DNA of 64,000 bases from Amycolatopsis balhimycina FH 1894 (GTDB lineage Bacteria; Actinomycetota; Actinomycetes; Mycobacteriales; Pseudonocardiaceae), in the NCBI RefSeq assembly GCF_000384295.1, contig NZ_KB913037.1:1903975-1967974 (forward strand), in the 5' to 3' direction. Made by a program: the position numbers and the translations under genes. Below are positions 1 through 8,263 of this stretch, in pieces (the stretch's first letter is position 1; each line of letters begins with the position of its first letter). The notes under the pieces were generated by a model. The model did not search any database. It saw nothing but the letters and a program-made list of their open reading frames with translations, and had not been told where the DNA came from.

Positions 1-1511
1 CGCTCCCCGCGAGCGCGGCACCGTTCACCACGACCGTGACCAACTTCGACGCGCAGGGCCACCAGGTCATCCGGTTCGACACGCACGGCGACTCGGTGGA
101 TGCTCACGACGGCGAGATCGCCTTCTTCAACGGGACCTACTACCTCTACGGCACCAGCTACGACTGCGGATTCGCTTGGCAGGCCACGACTTCGCCGTTC
201 TGCGGGTTCAAGGTCTACACCTCCCCCGACCTGGTCCACTGGACCGACCGGGGACGGCTCTTCGAGCCCACCGGCGTCTGGCAGACCCGCTGCAACGGGG
301 CCACGTACGGGTGCTTCCGGCCGCACGTCGGCTACAACGCGCGGACCCGCCAGTACGTGCTCTGGGTGAACGTCTACGACAACCAGGTCGGCTTCCGCGT
401 GCTCACCAGCCCGTCACCGGCCGGACCGTTCACCGAAGCACCGGTGCCGACGCTCGCGGTGAACAACAACGCCCCGGTGGGCGGGGTGAACAACGGAGAC
501 CACGACGTCTTCGTCGACACCGACGGCACCGGATACCTCGCCTACACCGACTGGCGCACGAACGGCGACCTCGTCGTGGAGCGGCTCTCGGGCGACTACC
601 GCACCGGAACGGGCCACTACACCCGGCTCGGCCAGCAGCAGACCGAGGCGCCGGCGCTGTTCAAGCGCGGCACCGTCTACTACCTGACCTACTCCGACCC
701 GAACTGCGGTTACTGCGCGGGCACCGGGACGTCGTACCGGACCGCCGCGAACCCGCTCGGCCCGTGGTCGGCGCCGGCCAAAATCAGCGCGGACTCGTGC
801 GGCGGGCAACCGGCGTTCGTTTCGGCGATCCCGACGACCTCGGGCACGACCTACCTCTACGCCAGCGACCTCTGGAACGACAGGCAACGCAACGAAGCTC
901 TGGCGAACTACTACTGGGCTCCCCTGACCTTCACCGCCGCCGGGGCGATCGAGCCGATCAGTTGTCAGAGCTCGTTCTCCCTCACCCTGGCGACCGGCGC
1001 ACCCGGACACCAGATCCCGCCGCGGGACGTCGATCAGGCGGACGGGGTGAGCGGCTTCCGCTGGTACTGCGACATCGGCTCCGGCGTGGCCCGGTTCCAG
1101 ACGTTCGTGCCCGGCCGGACCGGCACGCTGTCCGCCGTCTCATACACGAGCTTCCAGGCCGGCAACCCCGACGCGGGCCTCGAAATCAGCGTCTACCGGG
1201 CGAACGACGCGTTCCAGCCGACCGGTGACGCGCTGAGCTCGACGCTGGTGCCGGCCGCGCAGATCGGCTGGTCACCGCGCGACGTCACGGTGGCGCCGGG
1301 CATCTCCGTCGTGGCCGGGCAACGGTACGGCCTGCTGGTCCGCTCGGCGACCACCACGGGCTGCTATGGCCTGGCGTACAACGACTCCAGCCCGTACCCC
1401 GGCGGCGGAGAGGCCTACAGCAACGACGACGGCTCGACCTTCCGCGCCGAAGCCGACCGCTCCCTCAAGTTCTCGACGAGCATCAGCAAGCAGCCGACGC
1501 CGACGTCATGA
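1..1511 (+). CDS. Secreted GH43-like glycoside hydrolase, 5' end outside window
   Basis: Reading frame open from the left edge. A GTG at 36 is possible, but codons 3-35 read LPASAAPFTTT, the end of a signal peptide with an Ala-x-Ala cleavage site, so the true start lies upstream. The mature N-terminal part (HDGEIAFFNGTYYLYG near residue 30 of the visible protein, later repeated SPDLVHW and YYLTYSD strands) is typical of the five-bladed propeller of GH43-type enzymes acting on arabinan, xylan or galactan. The last 170 or so residues look like a separate beta-sandwich (FQTFVPGRTGTLSAV, AGQRYGLLVRS), plausibly carbohydrate binding. Substrate cannot be told. The C-terminus ends in PTPTS with no anchor, so the protein is probably released. 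Confidence 0.75.
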   Translation, partial: LPASAAPFTTTVTNFDAQGHQVIRFDTHGDSVDAHDGEIAFFNGTYYLYGTSYDCGFAWQATTSPFCGFKVYTSPDLVHWTDRGRLFEPTGVWQTRCNGATYGCFRPHVGYNARTRQYVLWVNVYDNQVGFRVLTSPSPAGPFTEAPVPTLAVNNNAPVGGVNNGDHDVFVDTDGTGYLAYTDWRTNGDLVVERLSGDYRTGTGHYTRLGQQQTEAPALFKRGTVYYLTYSDPNCGYCAGTGTSYRTAANPLGPWSAPAKISADSCGGQPAFVSAIPTTSGTTYLYASDLWNDRQRNEALANYYWAPLTFTAAGAIEPISCQSSFSLTLATGAPGHQIPPRDVDQADGVSGFRWYCDIGSGVARFQTFVPGRTGTLSAVSYTSFQAGNPDAGLEISVYRANDAFQPTGDALSSTLVPAAQIGWSPRDVTVAPGISVVAGQRYGLLVRSATTTGCYGLAYNDSSPYPGGGEAYSNDDGSTFRAEADRSLKFSTSISKQPTPTS

Positions 1512-1716
1512 CCCGGAACAGCTCGAACACGTCGTTTGGCTGGTCCAGCAGAAGGGCTGGGCGCCGTGGGCACTGCTCTTCCGCCGGGATGCCATCCGGT
1601 CTCTCGGCGGCCGCCCGGTGTGGCACGCGACGCAGGAAGAGATCGACAAACTGGACACGGACGCCGGCCAGAATGTCCGCGTCGAGCAGCCGGGTTCACC
1701 AGTGAAGCGGAGCTGA
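1505..1716 (+). pseudogene. C-terminal fragment of a small actinobacterial protein
   Basis: The frame reading HDPEQLEHVVWLVQQKGW, then APWALLFRRDAIRSLGG and PVWHATQEEIDKLD, has natural protein composition, unlike the other five frames here. It has no credible start codon or ribosome site: it emerges from the 3' end of the glycosidase gene, whose stop at 1509-1511 it overlaps in another frame. I read it as the surviving C-terminal part (about 69 residues) of a deleted gene. Family not recognised. Confidence 0.4.
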
Positions 1717-1792
1717 GCGCCGGCACCCCAGTAAGCGGCGACGAGATCTACCTCCGGAGGCAACCCGCCAATATCAGGATCCCGCTGACTAT

Positions 1793-2680
1793 TCAGAAGT
1801 CCCAGACGGCCCGGATCGCTGCCGCCTCGCGTTCGGCCTGGCGCCTGCCGATGTGGAACGCCCGGCCGGCGGTCTCCTGGTCCATCATCTTCACCGGCGC
1901 TTCGAGGTCGCCGAAGTCGGGGTCGACGGCCACCACCCGGGTGTTTTCGCGCAGCTGGGCCACTTCGGCGTCCGCCTTGATCGTCGAAGGGGATCGATCG
2001 CTGCCGGGTGCGCCACTCGGGGCCTCGAGCGGCAGGCAGGACACGGCCACGAGAACGTCGCTCGGTGGCGCCGCCGCGGCGTTCAGGTGGTTCACGATTC
2101 CGCCGTCCATGTAGTGGTTTCCGTTGATGGTGACGGCGGGGAACAACATCGGTACGACGCAACTGGCCGCGACCGCGTGCAGCAGCGGAACACCGGATTC
2201 TTCGCCCCACACGACAAGCTCGCCGGTGCCGGTGTCGATCGCCGTGCAGCGGAACCCGGCGGGCCAGGCGACACCGTCGAGTGTTCCGAGCAGGCCGAGG
2301 TAGTCGTCTTCGGTGAGTGCGGTCGACGCTTCCTGTGCTGCCGAGCCGATCGCCCGCAGCGCTTGCCGCGGGTCGGCAGCGAAGACGGCTTGGCGCGACG
2401 CGTCCAGGAAGCTTTGCGAGCCCGCCCCCAAGCTGTCGAAGTCGAGCTTCTTCCCCACCTCCGCCAAGATGGCGAGCGCGTCGGTGACGTCACGACCGCC
2501 GGCCAGCAGCGCACCGACCAGGGATCCCGCCGACGTTCCCACGATCGCCGGTGCTTCCGCCAAGTCGACGCCGGCTTCACGCAGTCCGGCGAGCAGACCC
2601 GTCTGCCAAGCGACGCCAACGGTGCCGCCGCCGCCGAGAACGACCGCGCGGGTGGGTGAGCCATTTTCTTGAAGAGTCAT
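1793..2680 (-). CDS. Patatin-like phospholipase family protein
   Basis: 295 residues. Patatin-family Ser-Asp dyad hydrolase that would cleave acyl esters of phospholipids or other lipids. The glycine-rich oxyanion loop is at residues 15-22 (LGGGGTVG), the nucleophile elbow GTSAG at 48-52 (Ser50), and the catalytic Asp in YMDGGI near residue 193. No signal peptide or membrane segment is visible, so it is probably cytosolic. The ATG is preceded by AAGGA at 7 bases. The start overlaps the stop of the upstream, broken amidohydrolase gene (ATGA), which shows the two formed an operon. Length is normal for the family. Confidence 0.85.
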   Translation of the reverse strand: MTLQENGSPTRAVVLGGGGTVGVAWQTGLLAGLREAGVDLAEAPAIVGTSAGSLVGALLAGGRDVTDALAILAEVGKKLDFDSLGAGSQSFLDASRQAVFAADPRQALRAIGSAAQEASTALTEDDYLGLLGTLDGVAWPAGFRCTAIDTGTGELVVWGEESGVPLLHAVAASCVVPMLFPAVTINGNHYMDGGIVNHLNAAAAPPSDVLVAVSCLPLEAPSGAPGSDRSPSTIKADAEVAQLRENTRVVAVDPDFGDLEAPVKMMDQETAGRAFHIGRRQAEREAAAIRAVWDF

Positions 2681-3476
2681 TGCTGTTCCTTCCGTGATGT
2701 GATGTCGATCCCGAAAAGGGAGCAGGCGTTGCCTGCGGTGAACTTGCCGCGGTCTTCGTCGGTCGGGAACTCGATGAGGAACTTCTCGATGTCCACCGTT
2801 CGCCCCAGTGGCCGAGCACGAGCTGCAGGTCCGGGTGGCGATCGAAGGTGCCGCGGACGATCAGGCGCAAAGCGGCGACCGCTGCCTCTACGTGCCACCC
2901 CCAGCCGAACGTCGCCAAGGCCAGATCGGTCATCGGGTCGAAGCCGCTGTAAACGGCGTCGCGGACCGTGCGCGAGGGAATCTGCGGGTGGAGGAAGATC
3001 GGCTGCCGCAGGGCCGCGGCGGCGGCGAACAGGTCGTCGTAACGCGAGTCGTCCAGCGGCGTCCCGGCCGTCCGCCCGTAGACCATCGCCCCGACGAACC
3101 CTAGACCGGCCGCGCGTCCGAGCTCCGCGGCGGCGGCCTCCGGGTCCGCCATCGGCAGGGTGGCGAAGGCCCGCAGCCGCGCCGGGTACCGGCCGACGGC
3201 CTCGGCCGCGATGTCATTGGCCCGCCTGCTCAGGGTACGTGCGTCCGCCGGCTCCAGCGGCTGTGTCCCGGGTGGCGCCAGCGAGAGGATCTGCAGGTCG
3301 ACGCCCTGGGCGTCCATCGCGGCGATCCGGGCATCGCCGATGTCGTGGAGGCGCTCGAGGTTGCCGTCCAGCTCGTCGAACACGACGCTCGGGTCACCGC
3401 GGTCTTCCGGGAGTGCCTTCACCGCCGAGGTGAGCTCGGGCAGGTTCCAATGTTCTTCGATCGCGATCAGTGCCAC
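2677..3476 (-). pseudogene. Amidohydrolase (ACMSD-like) with internal deletion and frameshift
   Basis: Starts with GTG at 3476 (GGGGA just upstream) as VALIAIEEHWNLPEL. It carries the amidohydrolase-2 landmarks LSLAPPGTQ, LPMADPEAAAAELGRA, IFLHPQIP and LVLGHWGE. At about 2800 the frame changes: the other frame continues with VDIEKFLIEFPTDEDRGKF, then TAGNACSLFGI, the normal family C-terminus. Relative to the family about 70-90 residues between GHWGE and this tail are missing, including the metal-binding Asp region. The intact 3' stop overlaps the patatin start. A TIM-barrel decarboxylase/hydrolase lacking this block should not fold, so I call it a pseudogene, unless the assembly is wrong here. 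Confidence 0.8.
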
Positions 3477-3505
3477 GCCAGGTCCCCGATCCGCTGCGGG
3501 CAGCC

Positions 3506-3525
3506 CACTCAACCGCCGTTGAGTG
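3506..3525. promoter_or_regulatory. Palindromic operator between TetR gene and broken amidohydrolase
   Basis: Perfect inverted repeat CACTCAAC-CGCC-GTTGAGTG in the 89-base divergent spacer, with a further half site CTCAAC at 3543-3548. Position and symmetry fit autoregulation by the adjacent TetR protein and control of the leftward amidohydrolase-patatin operon. Confidence 0.65.
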
Positions 3526-3565
3526 AGACGGTACACGAATCGCTCAACGACTGTAGAGTGAAGCC

Positions 3566-4105
3566 ATGACCGAGACCTCCCGCGACGCCAAACGCGCCCG
3601 TACCGCCCAGCGGATCCTCGACGCCGCGCGGCAGGAATTCGCGACCCGTGGCTTCGAGGGCGCGACGATCCGGGGCATCGCCGGCGCGGCGGGCGTGGAC
3701 GCCTCGCTGGTGATGCAGCACTACGGCTCGAAGGCGGCTCTGTTCACCGCCGCCGTTCAGCTGCCCAGCGACGATGCCGAGAGCGCCGCCGAGCACCTGC
3801 TGGAGGTCCTCGCCAAGCGGCTGCGCGAACTGCCCCCGGAGACGAGCGCACTCGTCAGGTCGATGCTCACGGTGCCGGAAGCCGCTGACACGATGCGGTC
3901 CTATCTCGACGAACGCGTCGACAACCTCGCCCGGTCACTGGAGGGCGATGACGCCCACCTGCGCGCCCTGATCACCGTGAGCGGCATCCTCGGCCTGACG
4001 ATCACGCAGCACTTCCTGAAGCTGCGCGCCTTTGACGATGCTTCCCACGAAGGGTTGCTGCGGGCCGCGCGCGGCTGGACCGAATATTTGTCCCGCGACT
4101 CGTAG
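3566..4105 (+). CDS. TetR family transcriptional regulator
   Basis: 179 residues. The N-terminal helix-turn-helix spans about residues 12-58 (AQRILDAARQEFATRGFEG, then IRGIAGAAGVDASLVMQHYG). The remainder is the helical ligand/dimerisation domain, of the TetR_C type often annotated as PsrA-like. It is divergent from the amidohydrolase-patatin pair and faces a perfect palindrome at 3506-3525, so it probably represses that operon and itself. Ligand unknown. Only one sensible ATG. Confidence 0.85.
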   Translation: MTETSRDAKRARTAQRILDAARQEFATRGFEGATIRGIAGAAGVDASLVMQHYGSKAALFTAAVQLPSDDAESAAEHLLEVLAKRLRELPPETSALVRSMLTVPEAADTMRSYLDERVDNLARSLEGDDAHLRALITVSGILGLTITQHFLKLRAFDDASHEGLLRAARGWTEYLSRDS

Positions 4106-4149
4106 GACCGGTCAGCAGCAGGCGATCGTTGCCTGCACGCGGTTGCCGC

Positions 4150-4590
4150 CGCGCAGACTGGGCGCGGGTCAGGTCGAACGGAACTTCGAACTCCCTCACC
4201 GGCAGACCCGACGCCGCACGCAGAACAGAACGACGGCCATCGCAGGCGACCGTGAGATCGGCCCGGACCTCGACCTCGACCTGGGTACCGACACCGGACG
4301 CCGACGACGACCATGCGCCCGGACGACCGATGTCGCCTCGGCACCCATCCGCAACCGGAACGCCGGCTCCTCCCGCCCAGCGGCAGCGAGCAGATCGAGC
4401 AAATCCCCTTGAGGAACGATCGCCATGGACGGATGACGGACACCAAACCTGCTCAACAAAACAAAATCGCCCATTCGCCGCAACCCGGCGTCCTCCCCGA
4501 ACAAAGCCAGCTCAGTGACCTCAGAGCGCGGCAACGCCGCGAACCGCGCGCCCAAACCCAAGTCGTCGAGCCGGCGGACGGTTCCCGGTC
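4150..4590 (-). pseudogene. Decayed FAD-dependent monooxygenase fragment
   Basis: Minus-strand reading from about 4582 gives TVRRLDDLGLGARFAALP, LALFGEDAGLRRMGDF, FGVRHPSMAIVPQGDLLDLL, and after a frameshift near 4290-4310 ADLTVACDGRRSVLRAASGL and PVREFEVPFDL. These are the substrate-domain and DG-motif blocks of class A (PHBH-type) flavin monooxygenases. The N-terminal GxGxxG segment and the whole C-terminal half are absent, and two frames are needed, so this is a remnant. It occupies most of the 630-base gap between the TetR and channel genes. Nothing else is seen there. Confidence 0.65.
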
Positions 4591-4734
4591 AGTGAGCAGC
4601 GTTGCCGCGTAAGGGATCCGTAAGACTTTTCACGAGGTTCGGCGGTATGCCGCGATATCGGCTCGCGGCAGGTTGGAGACGCAAGCACGTCCATTGGGCC
4701 ACGTTGCGGCCCCGGTAAGGGAGGACTCCTCACT

Positions 4735-5460
4735 GTGCATGTCGCACTGGTTCGCCGTCTGTTCGCGGAGCTGGCCGGCACCGCGATCTTGTGCACATTC
4801 GGTATAGGCGCAGCCGTGGCGGTCACTGCCGCCTCGGCCGGCGGCGGAGGCCTGCTGATCGTCGCGCTGGCGCACGGTCTCGCGCTCGCCGTGGCCATCT
4901 ACGCCTTCGGCGCGACATCCGGCGGCCATTTCAATCCCACTGTCACCCTCGCCCTGGCCGCGCGCGGCAAGTTCGCCTGGCGCGAGGTTCCTGCTTACCT
5001 GGTGGCTCAGCTTCTTGGCGGATTCCTCGCCGCGGTACTGGTCTACGCGGCGTACACGAGCACCGCACTCGACGCCGGCCTCGGCGCGACATCCTTCGGG
5101 CCGAGCGTCTCCTTTGCACAGGCCATGCTCGCCGAAGCCGTGGGCGCCTTCATCCTGGTCATCGCCGTGTTCGCGTTGGCCGTCTCGCCGGACGCACCAC
5201 GAGGCGTGCACGGGTTCGGCATCGGCTTGGCGTTGGCGACCCAGATCATGGTGTTCGGACCGCTCACCGGCGCATCGGTGAACCTGGCCCGCACCCTCGG
5301 CCCAGACGTCGTGCTGTCTCTGACCGGCCGGAGCGTGCCCTGGGCTCAACTGGCCGCATACCTCGTCGCACCCGTCGTGGGTGGCCTGGCCGCGGCGTTC
5401 CTGCACGATCTCGTGACACGTCGTGCATCAGCGAAAACCGTTACCACGAAACAGGTATGA
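4735..5460 (+). CDS. MIP family (aquaporin/glycerol facilitator) channel with altered NPA boxes
   Basis: 241 residues with six hydrophobic spans and the two half-membrane loops of aquaporins. Start is GTG with GGAGGA about 9 bases upstream. Loop B reads GGHFNPTVTLALA (N67-P68-T69) and loop E reads LTGASVNLARTLGP (N183-L184-A185-R186). Canonical sequences are NPA/NPA. The pore Asn residues and the selectivity-filter Arg after loop E are kept, but both boxes are changed (NPT and NLA). Role would be passive transport of water or small neutral solutes across the inner membrane; the substrate could be unusual. Confidence 0.85.
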   Translation: MHVALVRRLFAELAGTAILCTFGIGAAVAVTAASAGGGGLLIVALAHGLALAVAIYAFGATSGGHFNPTVTLALAARGKFAWREVPAYLVAQLLGGFLAAVLVYAAYTSTALDAGLGATSFGPSVSFAQAMLAEAVGAFILVIAVFALAVSPDAPRGVHGFGIGLALATQIMVFGPLTGASVNLARTLGPDVVLSLTGRSVPWAQLAAYLVAPVVGGLAAAFLHDLVTRRASAKTVTTKQV

Positions 5461-5466
5461 CTCGCG

Positions 5467-5823
5467 ATGGCCCACAACCCCCCGCCCGCTGCCTCGTCGT
5501 CACAGTCAAGGGCCCACCTCGAAGCACACCTGATCTGTGCACGCACCTGCCGAGCAGCGGCTCAAGGCTGGCTGATCGACGGCATCTCAGTTACCTTCTC
5601 GAGTCACCGACTGGCTGAAGGTGAACACCCGAGCGTCCAACCTGAGCAGCACAGGGCCTCGGGGACTCGATGCTGGTGTTGCGGTAACCAGTACCCGGAT
5701 ACGGAACTGATCCGCCTGAGTCAGCATCCGGAAGCAGGCGTGTGCCTGGTGTGCGCGCGATGGCTTGACCGATGTGCCGTTCAACGCCACGACGACACCG
5801 ATCCCTCGCCAACCGGCCGGTGA
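5467..5823 (+). CDS. Small protein with two CxxC zinc-ribbon-like motifs
   Basis: 118 residues if started at the ATG 6 bases after the channel gene. Residues 69-72 (CWCC) and 93-96 (CLVC) make a four-cysteine cluster, with LIRLSQHPEAGVC between them, as in short actinobacterial zinc-ribbon proteins of unknown function. The first 60 residues are low complexity and poorly protein-like, and no clear ribosome site is seen, so either the start is internal or the 5' part is degraded. Not to be given a function. Confidence 0.45.
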   Translation: MAHNPPPAASSSQSRAHLEAHLICARTCRAAAQGWLIDGISVTFSSHRLAEGEHPSVQPEQHRASGTRCWCCGNQYPDTELIRLSQHPEAGVCLVCARWLDRCAVQRHDDTDPSPTGR

Positions 5824-6021
5824 CGGCCTCGGCAAGCGTGGCAGAGGTCGAACCCCCGATGAGCCGGGTGCTCGGTGTCGGTGAGGGCTTGGGCGCCGAA
5901 AGCACGGATCGTGGTAGTTCGGGCCAGCGCCTCGACATTGAGCGCGGTCGCCCCGTGAGCGTGGAGCTCGAGCTGCGCCGGCCGAGCTACTCGAGCTACA
6001 CGCTTCACCTGGGCAAGACTT

Positions 6022-6810
6022 TCACGGAGTCTTGAGGGCGCCCCCGTCGACGATCCAGTTGGAGCCGACCGCGCTGGGCATCGCCGGCGACGCCAGCAAC
6101 AGCACCGCCCGGGCGATCTCAGCGGGTTCGATCAGCTTGCCGGTCACCATTCCCGACTGCTCCGGCATGGCCGCGAGAAACGACTCGTGGTCCACGCCCA
6201 TGCTCGCCGACAGCCGTCCCACGTAGCCGTCCGGGCTCGTCTGGATCGCGGTCCGGGTGGCGCCGGGGGTGACGACGTTGACCCGGACGCCCGTCTCCCC
6301 CAGTTTCTCCGCCAACCCACGGGAGAACGCGCTCAGCCCGGCCTTGGCCGCGGCATAGGACAGCGGCACCCCACGCGGGTCGCGCGCGGAACTCGAGCTG
6401 ATGTTCACGATCGCTCCCCGCGCCCGCGACAACGCCGGCAGCGCGGCCCGCGTCATCTCCACGGCGGCGCGCAGGTTCAGCGCGAGCACGTCGTCCCACG
6501 CCGCGCCGGAACCGCCGATGGGATCGAGGAGGTCCGCGTCGAACGCATCCCCGCCGCCCGCGTTGTTGACGAGCACGTCGAGGCGCGGGTCGCTCGCGAG
6601 CACGGTGTCGAGCACCCGCCGCGGCGCGCCGGGGTCGAGGAGGTCGGCGGACACGAACGTCGCGCCGGTGGCTTCGAGCTCAGGGGTGTTCTTCCGCGAC
6701 ACGGCGACGACTTCGGCGCCTTCGGCGACGAACGCCTCGACCGTCGCCAGCCCGATGCCCCGGCTCGCCCCCGTCACGAGGACACGCTTGCCCGCAAGAT
6801 CCAGATCCAT
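6022..6810 (-). CDS. SDR family oxidoreductase
   Basis: 262 residues. Classical short-chain dehydrogenase: TGASRGIG cofactor loop at 13-20, NNAGG at 82-86, catalytic Ser around 139 (INISSSS) and Y152-x3-K156 (LSYAAAKAG). The C-terminal WIVDGG motif is present. ATG start with GGAG 8 bases upstream. It is transcribed away from the TetR gene at 6954, which is its likely repressor. The substrate is not predictable; NAD(P)-dependent oxidation/reduction of an alcohol or ketone in the cytosol. Confidence 0.85.
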   Translation of the reverse strand: MDLDLAGKRVLVTGASRGIGLATVEAFVAEGAEVVAVSRKNTPELEATGATFVSADLLDPGAPRRVLDTVLASDPRLDVLVNNAGGGDAFDADLLDPIGGSGAAWDDVLALNLRAAVEMTRAALPALSRARGAIVNISSSSARDPRGVPLSYAAAKAGLSAFSRGLAEKLGETGVRVNVVTPGATRTAIQTSPDGYVGRLSASMGVDHESFLAAMPEQSGMVTGKLIEPAEIARAVLLLASPAMPSAVGSNWIVDGGALKTP

Positions 6811-6854
6811 GATGGTTCTCCGTTCGCGTCTGAGTTGACTCTACAAATGCTACA

Positions 6855-6898
6855 CCGAAGCCTCAGTTAGCCGGTGATTCGAGACGTCGATGCTTCGG
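6855..6898. promoter_or_regulatory. Inverted repeat in SDR/TetR spacer
   Basis: CCGAAGC (6855-6861) and GCTTCGG (6892-6898) form a spaced inverted repeat in the 143-base divergent region. A tandem CTACA pair lies beside it (6841-6855). Either could be the operator for the TetR protein encoded at 6954; neither is a compact TetR palindrome. Confidence 0.3.
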
Positions 6899-6953
6899 AT
6901 GTAAGCTGATGCGGGACGTCTCGGTTGAGCCGAGCGAGAAGGAGGGGTTCCGG

Positions 6954-7583
6954 GTGAGCGCAGACGCCGAACCGAGGCGCTTGCGGGCGGACGCGGAGCG
7001 CAGCACGGCGCGGATCCTGGCGGCCGCCGAGGAGCTGCTCGCGGTCGATCCGGCCGCCACGCTGGAACGGATCGCCGACGCCGCGGGACTCGCGCGCGCC
7101 ACCGTCCACCGCCGGTTCTCGTCCCGGAAGGCCCTGCTGGAGGCGCTGACCTGCCTGCTCAACGAGCGCTACCTGCACGGGCTCGAGCAGGCACGCGTGG
7201 CGACCGCGCCGCCCGTCGCGGCGCTGTACCGGCTGACCGAGCTGCTCTTCGAGCTCAAGGTCGACAGCCGGGCGATCATGGAACTCACCGCGGACCCGGC
7301 CACCAAGATGACACCGATGAGCCCGGAGGTCACGGCCGGGCTCGAGCTGCTGTTCAGGCGGTTGCGCGAAGCCGGCGAGATCACGGCCACCGATACGGCG
7401 TGGTGCTGCGCCCTCTACCTGGCCGTCGTTCACGAAGCAGCACGGCTGCCGGCGGACTCACCGGCACTGGGCATCGCGGCGGGTGACGTGGGCGCGCGGG
7501 CCGACCTGACCTACCGGACCGTGCTGGCCGCACTGGGAGGTGACCGGCCGCACCTTGAGCTTCGCGACGAAACCAGCTCCTGA
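6954..7583 (+). CDS. TetR family transcriptional regulator
   Basis: 209 residues from GTG at 6954, chosen over an in-frame ATG at 6909 because AAGGAGG lies at 6939-6945, 8 bases before it. The helix-turn-helix occupies roughly residues 15-60 (ARILAAAEELLAVDPAATLE, then IADAAGLARATVHRRFSSRK). The C-terminal domain is the usual variable helical bundle. Divergent from the SDR gene at 6022, which it probably controls. Confidence 0.8.
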   Translation: MSADAEPRRLRADAERSTARILAAAEELLAVDPAATLERIADAAGLARATVHRRFSSRKALLEALTCLLNERYLHGLEQARVATAPPVAALYRLTELLFELKVDSRAIMELTADPATKMTPMSPEVTAGLELLFRRLREAGEITATDTAWCCALYLAVVHEAARLPADSPALGIAAGDVGARADLTYRTVLAALGGDRPHLELRDETSS

Positions 7584-7880
7584 TTTCGCGCCAGGTACAT
7601 CGAGTTGCGCCGATGTCGGCGATCCCGGCCGGCGTGGCAGTGTTCACCAGACGCACGAAGGCAGCGGCGCAGTGGGGCTTTCCTCAGCTGGCCGGCGGCG
7701 GTCTCCGTTCCAGTACAACGAGATCCCAGCCGCTCGCGATGACCAACTCGCCAGCGGGGCCGAACCCGGCGGGCCGGTGCCCGCGACCGGGCGGCCTTTC
7801 TTCGGGCCACCACGTGCGTCGACCCCTCGTGCGCCGCTACCGCGGAAAATTTCGCGGACGACGAGGCAACGGACACCGCT

Positions 7881-7901
7881 ATATATCGTCTTATGATATA
7901 T
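7881..7901. promoter_or_regulatory. PadR-type operator (ATATATC-n7-GATATAT)
   Basis: Perfect 7-base arms at 7881-7887 and 7895-7901, only 8 bases before the PadR start codon. PadR regulators typically bind AT-rich palindromes of this kind, and it stands out in GC-rich DNA, so autoregulation is likely. The rest of the 326-base gap from 7584 holds no gene or element I can support. Confidence 0.7.
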
Positions 7902-7909
7902 GTGGACTC

Positions 7910-8263
7910 ATGGTAGAGCGAAACATGTCCGAGCAGACCTTCCTGATGCTGGTCGCGTTGGAGGAGGAGCCGCGGCACGGGTACGGAGTCGTGCAGCGGG
8001 TGCTGGAGATGTCCGAGGGCCGGGTGCGGCTGCGGGTCGGCACCCTCTACGGCGTGCTGGACCGGCTGGTCGCCGACGGCTGGGCCGAGCACGACCGGGA
8101 GGAGATTCACCAGGGCAGGCTCCGTCGCTACTACCGGTTGACCGGGGCGGGCAGCGCGGCGCTGGTCGAGCAGACCCGGCGGCTGGCTGCCAACGTCGAT
8201 GCCGCCAGCACGGTGTTGCGAGCCCGCGGCCAGTGGCCCCGTGCGACGGAAGGGCGGGCATGA
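7910..8263 (+). CDS. PadR family transcriptional regulator
   Basis: 117 residues. The winged-helix domain is evident: FLMLVALEEEPRHGYGVVQR, LRVGTLYGVLDRLVADGW, RRYYRLTGAGSAAL. Start taken as ATG 7910; ATG 7925 is also possible. There is no good ribosome site for 7910, so the message may be leaderless, with the operator at 7881-7901 right upstream. The stop overlaps the start of the next gene (ATGA), the usual arrangement of PadR with a membrane protein it controls. Confidence 0.85.
   Translation: MVERNMSEQTFLMLVALEEEPRHGYGVVQRVLEMSEGRVRLRVGTLYGVLDRLVADGWAEHDREEIHQGRLRRYYRLTGAGSAALVEQTRRLAANVDAASTVLRARGQWPRATEGRA

Noticed and set aside
7584..7909. Possible gene in the gap before PadR
   Set aside because: No frame has a ribosome site or recognisable domain; only the AT-rich operator at the end is convincing.
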